Source: Cyclobacterium jeungdonense (GTDB taxonomy: Bacteria > Bacteroidota > Bacteroidia > Cytophagales > Cyclobacteriaceae). From it: a DNA stretch of 64,000 nucleotides. Location: assembly GCF_010994275.1 (NCBI RefSeq), contig NZ_WMCD01000001.1:62001-126000 (forward strand). The letters run 5' to 3'. Position numbers and translations under genes: made by a program. Shown here piece after piece: positions 18,591-27,208 of this stretch (positions within the stretch are counted from its first letter, which is position 1; each line of letters opens with the position of its first letter). The notes below the pieces were generated by a model that saw only the letters and a list, made by a program, of their open reading frames with translations, made no database searches and was not told the DNA's origin.

Positions 18591-20615
18591 ATGCAACGAA
18601 ACATTCTACTCTGGACCTGTGTGTTGGGTTTGCTTTTTTCTTCTTGTAAGGAAACAGCAGAGACAAAATCGGAAAGTGAAAACTACGATCTGGTCGTTTA
18701 CGGAGCTACCTCTGCGGGGGTGATAGCGGCCTATACTGCCAAAACCATGGGCAAATCGGTTTTGCTGGTAGAGCCCAGCCAACACCTGGGCGGCTTGACA
18801 AGCGGAGGGCTTGGCTATACCGATATCGGCAACAAATATGCGGTCACCGGTCTTTCCCGCGATTTTTACCGGAGATTGGGAGATCATTACGGAAAATTCG
18901 AACAATGGATATTCGAACCCAGTGTTGCCAAAAATACCTTTCAGGATTACCTGGACAGGGCGGGAATCGAGGTACAGTTTGGATGGAGAATGAGCGCGGC
19001 TACCAAAGAGGATGGTTGGATTACCCGGATTACGCTGGAAAATGCACAGGATCCATCTCAGTCGGAACGGGAAGTCTCCGGAAAAATGTTTATCGACGCC
19101 ACATATGAAGGAGACCTGATGGCTAAGGCCGGTGTTTCTTATACCATTGGACGAGAGTCAAATGAGCAGTATGGGGAAACCTACAATGGCGTGCAATTAA
19201 TGAATGGTCACCAGTTTCCAGACGGAGTAGATCCCTACCAAACGCCAGGAGATCCTTCCAGCGGATTGCTTTGGGGAATTAGTGATGCCGAACTGGAGCC
19301 AGATGGCACCGGAGATGATAAAATCCAGGCTTATAATTACCGCATTTGCCTGACCAACGATCCGGCAAATCGGATAGAAATTACCGAACCCGAGGGTTAT
19401 GACCCCTCCATGTTCGATTTGTTGGTCCGCTTGTTTGAAGCACAACCTGATCGAAGGAGCCTCGGTAACTATTTTATCTGGAGTCGCATGCCAAATAGCA
19501 AAACGGATATCAATAACCGAGGTGGTTTTTCTACCGATATGATAGGAATGAACCACGACTATCCCGAAGCGGATTACGAGAGGCGGCAGGAAATCATTGA
19601 TGCCCACACGCAATATACCAAATCCTTGCTTTATTTTTATAAGACTGACCCGCGTGTTCCCAGGGAACTCCAGGAACAAATTCAGGAATGGGGATATCCC
19701 AAAGACGAATACGTGGACAACGGGAACTGGACACCTCAACTCTACGTGCGGGAAGTCCGGCGCATGGTGGGGGAATACGTGATGACCCAAGCCAATTGCG
19801 TGGGTGACGAAGTGGTGGAAGACGGGGTAGGCATGGCCGCATACACCATGGATTCCCACAACATACAACGCCTGGTTATAGAAAAGGATGGTGAAAAAAT
19901 GGTAAAAAATGAAGGTAATGTGGAAATTGGAGGTTTTGGCCCCTATCCCATAGCTTACCGTTCCCTTATTCCCAAAAGTGAAGATGCTAAAAACCTCCTG
20001 GTGCCGGTAGCACTTTCAGCCAGTCATATTGCTTACGGGTCCATTCGCATGGAGCCGGTGTTTATGGTATTGGGACAGTCCTCCGCTGTAGCTGCAAGTA
20101 TGGCCATTGATAAGGAACAGGCCGTGCAGGAAGTCAATGTAGCTGCTTTGCAGGAGGAGTTAAAGGAAAATCCCTTAGCTGATGGCAGTACGGCGGAAAT
20201 TTTGGTGGACAACGAAGACAGCGAGCAAGTGGAGGTTACCGGTAATTGGGAAACGCAAAGCCGTGGAGGTTACGGTCCCAGTTATTTGAGATCTGTTGCT
20301 AGGGATGCCGGGGAAACATCAGTCCGTTTTCGACCTGCGATACAGGAAGAGGGCCCTTACGATGTGTACGTTTATTTTCCAAGGTCTCAGGGGGGGAGTT
20401 CGCAAACCTACATTCTGCTCTCAGATGGCTTTGAAGAGCATGAAATTACTGTCAAAGAGGAGGATATCCGTATTGAAGGGCAGACTTCCGGGGAATGGGT
20501 GCATTTGGGCGAATTTGATTTAAAACCCAATACTTCCCCTTTTGTGGAAATTTCCAATAAAGATGCAGATGGGGCGGTGGTAGCCGATGCGGTGCTGTGG
20601 GTTCCTGCGAGGTGA
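18591..20615 (+). CDS. FAD-dependent oxidoreductase lipoprotein with golvesin-like C-terminal domain, paralogue D
   Basis: A 674-residue lipoprotein (lipobox FSSC, Cys19) whose first 530 residues form the fourth FAD_oxidored paralogue. The binding loop is GATSAG (38-43), followed by [27 protein letters not shown] and [20 protein letters not shown]. Residues from about 540 to the end form a beta-sandwich of the golvesin C-terminal/xanthan-lyase CBD-like type (EILVDNEDSEQVEVTGNW, ending ADAVLWVPAR). Proteins with this tail are often mislabelled as xanthan lyase; no lyase domain is present. The tail probably binds glycan and holds the flavoenzyme on its polymer. This is the last gene of the run; no clear terminator follows. 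The enzyme activity is unknown. Confidence 0.87.
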   Translation: MQRNILLWTCVLGLLFSSCKETAETKSESENYDLVVYGATSAGVIAAYTAKTMGKSVLLVEPSQHLGGLTSGGLGYTDIGNKYAVTGLSRDFYRRLGDHYGKFEQWIFEPSVAKNTFQDYLDRAGIEVQFGWRMSAATKEDGWITRITLENAQDPSQSEREVSGKMFIDATYEGDLMAKAGVSYTIGRESNEQYGETYNGVQLMNGHQFPDGVDPYQTPGDPSSGLLWGISDAELEPDGTGDDKIQAYNYRICLTNDPANRIEITEPEGYDPSMFDLLVRLFEAQPDRRSLGNYFIWSRMPNSKTDINNRGGFSTDMIGMNHDYPEADYERRQEIIDAHTQYTKSLLYFYKTDPRVPRELQEQIQEWGYPKDEYVDNGNWTPQLYVREVRRMVGEYVMTQANCVGDEVVEDGVGMAAYTMDSHNIQRLVIEKDGEKMVKNEGNVEIGGFGPYPIAYRSLIPKSEDAKNLLVPVALSASHIAYGSIRMEPVFMVLGQSSAVAASMAIDKEQAVQEVNVAALQEELKENPLADGSTAEILVDNEDSEQVEVTGNWETQSRGGYGPSYLRSVARDAGETSVRFRPAIQEEGPYDVYVYFPRSQGGSSQTYILLSDGFEEHEITVKEEDIRIEGQTSGEWVHLGEFDLKPNTSPFVEISNKDADGAVVADAVLWVPAR

Positions 20616-20673
20616 TGGTCTGATTATCTGATGGTTTGATGGTCTGATTTGTTAATAGGCTGATTATTTGATG
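20613..20673. repeat. Short TGAT-rich direct repeats
   Basis: TGATGGTCTGATT occurs twice, at 20613-20625 and 20637-20649, within a stretch of further degenerate TGATTATTTGATG-like units. The first copy includes the stop codon of the preceding gene. It resembles the simple CTGAT/TTGAT repeats scattered between genes in Bacteroidota; no function is evident. Confidence 0.6.
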
Positions 20674-20998
20674 AAATTTAGTTCAGTTTATGCCAGGAGA
20701 AATATAGTGCTGAGTTTGCAACTTCACCCTCGTATTACCAATTTTCAAACAGTAAAAACTTGCGAAAAGGCCATTTGCAATGGCCGAACGTAACTTTAAT
20801 TCACAACCGCAAATTCATTTATATACCTTCAGGAAAATCCGGCATCATAAAATCCTCTTTTCGTAAATCAATGAAAAAAAGGGTGAAAATAGGATATAAT
20901 GACATGACCCATATTTTTTCGCCTGAGGTAATCGGTTGATAAAATGATGATCTATTCTCTATCTTTGAAAAAAGCGATCCCATTTAATTTTCAATACC
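20616..20998. other. Intergenic region with repeats and a promoter
   Basis: This 383-base gap holds the TGAT-rich repeats at its left end and a promoter-like pair (20936-20967) at its right end. I found no coding frame, RNA gene or strong hairpin in between. It separates the flavoenzyme run from the GH30 gene, so the latter is probably transcribed on its own. Confidence 0.6.
20936..20967 (+). promoter_or_regulatory. Bacteroidota-type promoter for the GH30 gene
   Basis: TTG at 20936-20938 and TATCTTTG at 20960-20967 are separated by 21 bases. This matches the Bacteroidota housekeeping consensus (TTG/TTTG, about 20 bases, TAnnTTTG). The start codon at 20999 lies 31 bases after the -7 element, leaving room for a short leader. 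Confidence 0.6.
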
Positions 20999-22546
20999 AT
21001 GCCAAAAATGGCTATTTTCCTTATTCTCTGCCTTTCAACAGGTAGCACGCATTGTCAGGTAGTCACCCATCCCCCAACTGAAGTCTTTAACCTGAAAATA
21101 GATCCGCAAAACCTATTTCAGGAAATCGATCATTTTGGTGCTTCCGATGCCTGGTCCGGACAGTTTGTGGGTAATTGGCCGGAAGATAAAAAGCAAACTA
21201 TTACTGATTTGCTATTCAGCAAAGACATGGATGAGCAGGGAAACCCTATCGGCATTGGATTGTCCTTATGGCGAATGAACCTGGGTGCTGCCAGTGCTGG
21301 GCAAGGGGATGGAAGTGGGATCAGGGATCCCTGGAGAAGGGCACCCTCCTTTCTAAATGAAGATGGCCATTTTGACAGGGAAGGCCAAAAGGGCCAATTC
21401 TGGCTGGCGCATACCGCAAAGGAAAAAAAGGTGGAATACCTGCTGGCCTTTTTGAATAGCCCCCCAGTCTGGTTGACCCGAAATGGAAAAGCATTTGTGG
21501 ACAGTGGAAAACAATCCAACCTGGCATCAGAAAATCAGGCCGCTTTTGCGAATTTTATGGTGGCTACACTCATGGGCTTAAAAGAAGAAGGGCTGGCAGT
21601 CGATTATATCAGTCCGGTCAATGAACCCCAATGGGACTGGGAAGATGGCGGACAGGAAGGTACACCCTTTTGGAACCGGGAGATCGCAAGTATCGTGAGG
21701 TCGCTGGATGCAAAATTGCAAGAAAGTGGTTTGTCAACCAAAATTGATATTGCGGAAGCAGGACAAATTGAGTACCTGTATGGAGAGCACAACCGACCGG
21801 GAAGGGCCAATCAGATAAGAGAATTCTTTGAAAAGGATAGTGAGAATTATATTGGAGATTTAGCACATTTGAGTACTGCCATCTCTGGCCACAGTTATTT
21901 TACCACTTCGCCTGTTCATCAGGCGGTTAGAAAAAGAGAATTAGTAGCCAATGCTGTTCAGCAAGTTCCCCGCTTAAAATACTGGATGTCCGAATACTGC
22001 ATCCTTGGAGGAAATGAGGGTGAAATTTCCGGTAGTGGCAAAGATTTGGGAATGACCCCGGCCCTGTATATGGCCAGGGTGATCTACCATGATTTGGTAG
22101 TGGCACAGGCCTCTGCCTGGCATTGGTGGCTCGCCATTTCCCCTTACGATTACAAAGACGGCTTGGTATATATTTCCAAATCAGAGACAGACGGAGATAT
22201 GGAAGAAAGTAAAATGTTGTGGGCGATGGGAAATTACAGCCGGTTTATTCGTCCGGGCTACCGAAGGGTTTCCGCAACTCTGACCGATCAGCAAATGCAA
22301 AACAAGGATTTGCTGGCATCTGCTTACCGGGATCCCGAGTCGGGTAATTTGGTAATTGTCCTGGTGAACGCCAACAATTCCGAGGCAAAAGTATCGCTAC
22401 AGGTGGAGAGGGATGGCATTCCAGAAGAATGGGCTGGCTACCTCACCGACAAGGACCATGATTTGGCTTTCAGGTCAATCCTTTCTCCGGAGGAAGTACT
22501 TGTTCCAGCCAGTTCAATACTTACACTGACTACTGGTGTTCCCTAA
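20999..22546 (+). CDS. Secreted glycoside hydrolase family 30
   Basis: The 515-residue product has a short Sec signal (MPKMAIFLILCLSTGSTHCQ). A Cys at 19 could instead indicate a lipoprotein, but the THC context is a poor lipobox. The GH30 TIM barrel carries the acid/base Glu209 in SPVNEPQWDW and the nucleophile Glu332 in KYWMSEYC. The N-terminal strand IDHFGASDAW and the SPPVWLT motif also fit the family. The last 80 residues form the GH30 side beta-domain. The family includes endo-beta-1,6-galactanases, glucanases and xylanases; the sequence alone does not let me choose. With sulfatases nearby, a sulfated galactan or arabinogalactan-like substrate is a reasonable guess. It has its own promoter. 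Confidence 0.88.
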   Translation: MPKMAIFLILCLSTGSTHCQVVTHPPTEVFNLKIDPQNLFQEIDHFGASDAWSGQFVGNWPEDKKQTITDLLFSKDMDEQGNPIGIGLSLWRMNLGAASAGQGDGSGIRDPWRRAPSFLNEDGHFDREGQKGQFWLAHTAKEKKVEYLLAFLNSPPVWLTRNGKAFVDSGKQSNLASENQAAFANFMVATLMGLKEEGLAVDYISPVNEPQWDWEDGGQEGTPFWNREIASIVRSLDAKLQESGLSTKIDIAEAGQIEYLYGEHNRPGRANQIREFFEKDSENYIGDLAHLSTAISGHSYFTTSPVHQAVRKRELVANAVQQVPRLKYWMSEYCILGGNEGEISGSGKDLGMTPALYMARVIYHDLVVAQASAWHWWLAISPYDYKDGLVYISKSETDGDMEESKMLWAMGNYSRFIRPGYRRVSATLTDQQMQNKDLLASAYRDPESGNLVIVLVNANNSEAKVSLQVERDGIPEEWAGYLTDKDHDLAFRSILSPEEVLVPASSILTLTTGVP

Positions 22547-22585
22547 ACTGAGAAAGTGACGTTTGGTGAAGCAAACGATCCGGCG

Positions 22586-23139
22586 TTAACCTGCATTTTC
22601 ATAAGCCATTTTAAGCCAGGAAATCACTTCCTGGTCAAGGTCATCCAAGTGACTTAGGTTGATTTTATAGGAACACATGGCATTTGGGGTATTGACTGCT
22701 TCCAATTTCCCTTCAGGTTCCTGCCCTTTAAGGTTTATGCCGATTTCAAATCGGGATTTTGTGGCAGGTTGAAGTAGTGCAAATTGCTTTTTTTTTCTAA
22801 TACTTACATTGGCTTTTTTAGGCGCAATTTCCACATCTTTTCCAAACAGTTTGATTTCCTCGATCAGCTTTTCATAAATCGGCTTAAGATGTTCTTTTCC
22901 TCTGTATTGATTGAAACAAGTTCTTCTTTATTACCTGCTGATCCTGCATCCGAACCTCTGGCCTTGAGCACAACCATATTCGCAAATCCGTGGGTGAGTC
23001 CATGTTTATCCTTTAGAAAACGGACCATTTCTCCGTGCTTTGCAAGTGGTTCCTCGCCTACTATTGCTATCCATTGCTCCAGAGTTTTACCTGTGTTTTT
23101 GTGCAGGTTTTCTATCATGGTGTGTGATGCCTGGTCCAT
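22586..23139 (-). pseudogene. DUF4287/DUF5655 protein gene with a single-base frameshift
   Basis: Reading from 23139, the first frame gives a DUF4287 domain (MIENLHKNTGKTLEQWIAIV, HGLTHGFANMVV) and then runs into nonsense (INTEEKNILSRFMKS, stop). From about 22912 another frame continues the expected protein: NQYRGKEHLKPIYEKLIEEI, then DVEIAPKKANVSIRKKKQF and LDQEVISWLKMAYENAG, a DUF5655 domain. The switch lies at about 22913-22917, where one base appears to be missing. An intact product would be about 184 residues. These small cytoplasmic proteins have no established function. The rest of both halves is undamaged, so the break is recent or a sequencing/assembly error. Confidence 0.82.
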
Positions 23140-23216
23140 AATAGGTTTGTTGTAGTCTGAATAAATTTATAAATCGATCGTTTTTTGATCAAAAATTTGA
23201 GTCTTTTCAATTTAAT

Positions 23217-23648
23217 TTATTGTGTCCCTGTGTCAAAACTGACCATCCAATTGATGCCGAATTGGTCCTTCAGCATGCCAAAATAAGAACCCCAGAAAGT
23301 GTGGTCCATGGGCATGGTCTTTTTTCCGTTTTCTGAAAGGGCATCAAATAACCTGTCGGCTTCTTCCTTAGTATCTGTTTGGATCGAAATGGAAAAATTA
23401 TCACCAAAGGTAGCTTTTTCATAGTTTTCACTGGTATCAGAACCCATCAGGGCCGTTTCCTTGCTGATAGGAAGTGCCACATGCATGATTTTGTTAGTGT
23501 CATTTTTTGACATTTTGTAGCCTTCCTGGGTTGGCATTTCTCCGAATGTACTGATAGAGGAAAATTCGCCTCCAAATATGGAGCGGTAAAATTCAAAGGC
23601 CTTTCTGCAATTGCCGTTGAAGGTAAGGTAGGTGTTGATTGTTGTCAT
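23217..23648 (-). CDS. VOC-family protein (PhnB-like)
   Basis: A 143-residue cytoplasmic protein with the two beta-alpha-beta-beta-beta units of the glyoxalase/VOC fold. The start (INTYLTFNGNCRKAFEFYRS) and the end (FWGSYFGMLKDQFGINWMVS) match the PhnB-like group. That group has no settled reaction, and members often lack a full metal site. It stands alone, 77 bases from the frameshifted DUF4287 gene on the same strand. No link to glycan breakdown is apparent. Confidence 0.85.
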   Translation of the reverse strand: MTTINTYLTFNGNCRKAFEFYRSIFGGEFSSISTFGEMPTQEGYKMSKNDTNKIMHVALPISKETALMGSDTSENYEKATFGDNFSISIQTDTKEEADRLFDALSENGKKTMPMDHTFWGSYFGMLKDQFGINWMVSFDTGTQ

Positions 23649-23865
23649 GGCGCTTGGGTTTTATGCTTATATAAACGGTACAAGTATAAATTTAAGCTTT
23701 TCAGGCGGAAAGTAAACTTGTCTTAGGGCAAGAAATTGAGCAGCCTGTTACCTTCAGAAATTTATCAGGTTTGGGCAAATGGCTTAACTATTGGATGAAT
23801 GCTGAAGAAAAAAATAGTATTTTAGTTTCGTATTTGTCCACCAATCACCTTAACCATCTAAATCC

Positions 23866-25710
23866 ATGTACAAAAGCCATAACCTTCTGCTAATCTCCAT
23901 TGCGATTTTATTTTTTCAATGTACCTCCGGGCCAGGTGAAAAAGAAGACCAAAGTATCGAATTCAATAAATGGCTGGATGAGCAATATGAGGAATGGCTT
24001 CAACAAAATCCGCTACAACTGACCGCACAGGGCCGCAAGGATCTATACGATCAGCTGGATGACTTTAGTGAGGAGGGTGCTGACGAAAAGCTCGCATGGA
24101 GACAAAACAGCGTAAAAGAAATGCAGGAAAAGTTTGACAAAGCCCGCCTTAATCCAGAGGCCAGGGTTTCATTTGACTTGTGGCAATACCAATACGAGAG
24201 GGACAGGGAGGAAGCTGAATTCAGACAATATCCCTATATATTCAACCAGATGATGGGTGTGCATACAGGGTTGCCCAATACACTGATCAATTACCATAAA
24301 GTGGATGAATCCTCAGACATGGAGGCTTTGATCAGCAGGATCGGAGAGACTGGAAGAGCCATCCGGCAATTGCTGGACCGGGCGAAAAAACAGTCAGAGG
24401 CTGGTATCAAACCCCCACGCTTTGCCTATGAAATGGTAATCCCCCAGGCAGAGGCACTCATTGCGGGTCAACCTTTCGATAAAGGAGAGGAAGGTTCCCC
24501 ACTCTGGAACGATGCCATTGCCAAAATAGATAGTTTGAAAGCAACAGGGAAAATCGATGAAAATCAGGCAGCGGCTTTCCGGGAATCAACAGCACGGGTT
24601 TTGAAGGATCGATTTAAACCGGCTTATGAGGAGCTGATTGCCTGGCTGGAAGCAGAATTGCCAGGGTTGGAGGAAAAACCTACGGGTGTCAGCCGGCATC
24701 CGGAAGGGGATGCTTTTTACCAACACCGCCTGAAAGCATCTACGACCACGGACCTGACTGCTGAAGAAATCCACCAGATCGGTCTTGCTGAAGTGGAGCG
24801 CATCAAACAGGAAATGCTGGACATCAAGGAAAAAGTCGGTTTTGAGGGTAGCTTGGAAGCATTTTTTGAGTTTATCAATACCGACGAACAATTTTTCTAC
24901 CCCAACACGGATGAGGGCAGACAGGCTTATCTGGATGATTCAAAGGCTTTTCTTGATGCCATCACGGTCAAACTACCCAATTATTTTGGATTGCTACCCA
25001 AAGCGGATTTGCAGGTCAGAAGGGTGGAAGCTTTCCGGGAACAGGATGGCGCACCCCAGCATTATTCTAAAGGCACTCCCGATGGTTCCAGGAAGGGAAC
25101 CTACTATGTGCACCTCTCTGATATGAACGCCATGCCCAAATCTACTATGGAAGGAGTGGCCTACCATGAAGGGAATCCGGGCCACCACATGCAGATTTCC
25201 ATTGCCCAGGAACTGGAAGACCTACCAAAATTCCGTACCCAATTGGGATTCAATGCCTATGTGGAGGGTTGGGCGCTTTATTCAGAAATTCTAGCCAAAG
25301 AAATGGGGGGCTATGAAAATCCATATTATGATTTTGGCAGGCTGGTTAATGAAATCTGGCGGGCCATACGGTTGGTAGTAGATACTGGACTGCATGCCAA
25401 GGGATGGACAGAGGAAGAGGCTATCCAATACTTTTCAAACAATTCCTCCATTTCCCAGGGGGCCATCAAAGCAGAGGTAAGACGGTATATGGTAATGCCA
25501 GGGCAGGCCACCGGCTACAAGATCGGAATGCTAAAAATTCAGGAACTCCGGGCCATGGCAGAAGATGAACTTGGCGATCAATTTGACCTACGCAGCTTTC
25601 ACGACACCGTCCTGGGTGGAGGAGCCCTGCCATTGGATATATTGGAAGAAGAAGTAAAGCGGTGGATAGCTGGGGTAAAAGAGGGAAAAACCTTGTTTTA
25701 CAACGGTTGA
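23866..25710 (+). CDS. DUF885 family lipoprotein (putative metallohydrolase)
   Basis: A 614-residue lipoprotein (lipobox FFQC, Cys19) of the DUF885 family, which is mostly helical. The central motif VAYHEGNPGHHMQ resembles the HExxH-like zinc site of related metallopeptidases, followed by the family block AYVEGWALYSE and a later GQATGYKIGM. The length is normal for the family. Members are thought to be peptidases or hydrolases, but few have a proven reaction. The gene stands alone between the VOC gene and the sulfatase of the second glycan locus, with a hairpin repeat just after its stop. Confidence 0.88.
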   Translation: MYKSHNLLLISIAILFFQCTSGPGEKEDQSIEFNKWLDEQYEEWLQQNPLQLTAQGRKDLYDQLDDFSEEGADEKLAWRQNSVKEMQEKFDKARLNPEARVSFDLWQYQYERDREEAEFRQYPYIFNQMMGVHTGLPNTLINYHKVDESSDMEALISRIGETGRAIRQLLDRAKKQSEAGIKPPRFAYEMVIPQAEALIAGQPFDKGEEGSPLWNDAIAKIDSLKATGKIDENQAAAFRESTARVLKDRFKPAYEELIAWLEAELPGLEEKPTGVSRHPEGDAFYQHRLKASTTTDLTAEEIHQIGLAEVERIKQEMLDIKEKVGFEGSLEAFFEFINTDEQFFYPNTDEGRQAYLDDSKAFLDAITVKLPNYFGLLPKADLQVRRVEAFREQDGAPQHYSKGTPDGSRKGTYYVHLSDMNAMPKSTMEGVAYHEGNPGHHMQISIAQELEDLPKFRTQLGFNAYVEGWALYSEILAKEMGGYENPYYDFGRLVNEIWRAIRLVVDTGLHAKGWTEEEAIQYFSNNSSISQGAIKAEVRRYMVMPGQATGYKIGMLKIQELRAMAEDELGDQFDLRSFHDTVLGGGALPLDILEEEVKRWIAGVKEGKTLFYNG

Positions 25711-25711
25711 T

Positions 25712-25742
25712 AACCTTTGAGGTCTTTGAGACCTCGAAGGTT
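25712..25742. repeat. REP-like hairpin between convergent genes
   Basis: A 13-base-pair stem (AACCTTTGAGGTC with GACCTCGAAGGTT, one T-G wobble) closes a TTTGA loop. There is no T run on the plus side. The AACCT..GAGGTC palindrome type is common between genes in Bacteroidota. Its place between convergent stops (25710 and 25796) fits either a repeat element or a shared transcript end. Confidence 0.6.
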
Positions 25743-25795
25743 TCAATCGTGAACGTTTCGGGAGAGCCCTTCCTTCAAAAAAAATCCGTTACCTG

Positions 25796-27208
25796 TTATT
25801 TATCCATTTCCTGCTCCCATCGATCCTTTTCAAAGTTCAGCTCCCGGACGATTTCCGGGTAGTCGGATTTAAGATCCCGGCTTTCGGCCAGGTCCTGCCC
25901 GAGGTGGTACAAGGCCAGGGAATCGTTGACCCGGTCTTCCAGAAGTTTCCAGGGCCCCTTTCTCACGGCTATAGCCTCTGGCGTTCTCCAGAAGAGGCTT
26001 CTGTCGGGCATTTTTGACCCCGCTGTCAGGATCGGTAGGAGGCTTTGCCCATCCAGGCGATCCTGCCCCTTCGGATTAGGCAAGGACTGCTCGGTCAACT
26101 CCAGAAAAGTAGGCAACAGGTCGAAGGAAGCCAGTGTTTCACTAGAACGGCTTCCAGCTGGAATCCTGCCGGGCCACCAGGCGATGGCTGGAACCCGGTG
26201 TCCACCCTCGTAGAGATCCGACTTTTCACCTCTCAGAATGCCGTTGGATCCCACGACAGGCCAGGTATCGCCCTGGTAATCCAGGTATTGTCCATTATCG
26301 GAGGTGAAAAACAACAGGGTGTTTTGATCCAGCCCTTCCGCTTTTAGATAGGCCAGTAGTTTGCCGACGTTCCGGTCCAGTGCTTCGATCATGCTTACCA
26401 GTGTTTCGGGGACTTCTTCAGGTGAATGTGGACCCAGTTTACTGGCAGGTCCGGGATGGCTGGAAGTGTAATCGACTCCTTCTTTACGCGTTTCCAGGTG
26501 GGCGTCTGCGGGCGATTGCCAGGGAAAATGAACACCCAAATGGGCCAGGTAAAGAAAAAAAGGTTGCTTTTTGTTCTGTTTTATAAACTGGATCCCATTG
26601 TCGGTGATCACATCTGTGGCATACCCTTCCTGAAAAGCAAGTTTTTCGTTATGCCACCAATCCGGAAAGCCATATCGATCCAGTTTGGTGAAATAATCTC
26701 CATCGCCAGAGGTTAGGCCCTTGAATTCGTCAAAGCCAAAGTTCAAGGGGCTTGCTTCTGGATGGTTTCCCAAGTGCCATTTGCCAAAAAAAGCAGTGGT
26801 ATAACCGGCTTTTTTGAGGTAATCAGCCATCGTCGGTGTTGAATGTAGATTTTCCCTGGCAATACCTTTAATAGCTCCTACCCCTTTTTGCTGCCAATCT
26901 CCGGGAAGAGGATCCTCAATACCGAGCCGTTGCTGATACCTTCCGGTCAATAGGGCAGCGCGCGTTGGTGAGCACATGGCACCATTGCTATGAAAGTCAG
27001 TGAACAGCATTCCCTCATCCGCCAGGCGGTTTAGGTTTGGGGTATGCGCTTTGCCTCCATAGAATCCTCCCACATCCCCATAGCCCAGATCATCTGCCAG
27101 AATAACAATGATATTGGGCGGGGAGCCTTCTGGAAGTTGATTTTGGGCGTAGCTTTGCGCTAGCAGGAAAACCAGGCCCATCAGGCATAGTGTCGTTTTT
27201 ACCTTCAT
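25796..27208 (-). CDS. Secreted sulfatase (S1 family)
   Basis: A 470-residue exported sulfatase. The signal peptide ends near residue 21 (AQSYAQ). The metal pair DD is at 39-40 (VILADDLGYGD), and the catalytic CSPTR starts at Cys79, the formylglycine site. GKWHLG and FFTSDNGQY complete the active-site pattern. The C-terminal subdomain ends at DRWEQEMDK without an extra module, so this is a plain-length enzyme. It faces away from the SusC gene at 27682 across a 473-base gap, which suggests divergent control with the second glycan locus. Which sulfate ester it cuts is unknown. Confidence 0.92.
   Translation of the reverse strand: MKVKTTLCLMGLVFLLAQSYAQNQLPEGSPPNIIVILADDLGYGDVGGFYGGKAHTPNLNRLADEGMLFTDFHSNGAMCSPTRAALLTGRYQQRLGIEDPLPGDWQQKGVGAIKGIARENLHSTPTMADYLKKAGYTTAFFGKWHLGNHPEASPLNFGFDEFKGLTSGDGDYFTKLDRYGFPDWWHNEKLAFQEGYATDVITDNGIQFIKQNKKQPFFLYLAHLGVHFPWQSPADAHLETRKEGVDYTSSHPGPASKLGPHSPEEVPETLVSMIEALDRNVGKLLAYLKAEGLDQNTLLFFTSDNGQYLDYQGDTWPVVGSNGILRGEKSDLYEGGHRVPAIAWWPGRIPAGSRSSETLASFDLLPTFLELTEQSLPNPKGQDRLDGQSLLPILTAGSKMPDRSLFWRTPEAIAVRKGPWKLLEDRVNDSLALYHLGQDLAESRDLKSDYPEIVRELNFEKDRWEQEMDK

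Noticed and set aside
18591..20615. Xanthan lyase as the function of paralogue D
   Set aside because: Only the C-terminal binding domain is shared with xanthan lyases; the catalytic part is an FAD oxidoreductase.
22560..22577. Small CGTTTG/CAAACG palindrome after the GH30 gene
   Set aside because: A 6-base-pair stem without a T run is too weak to call a terminator.
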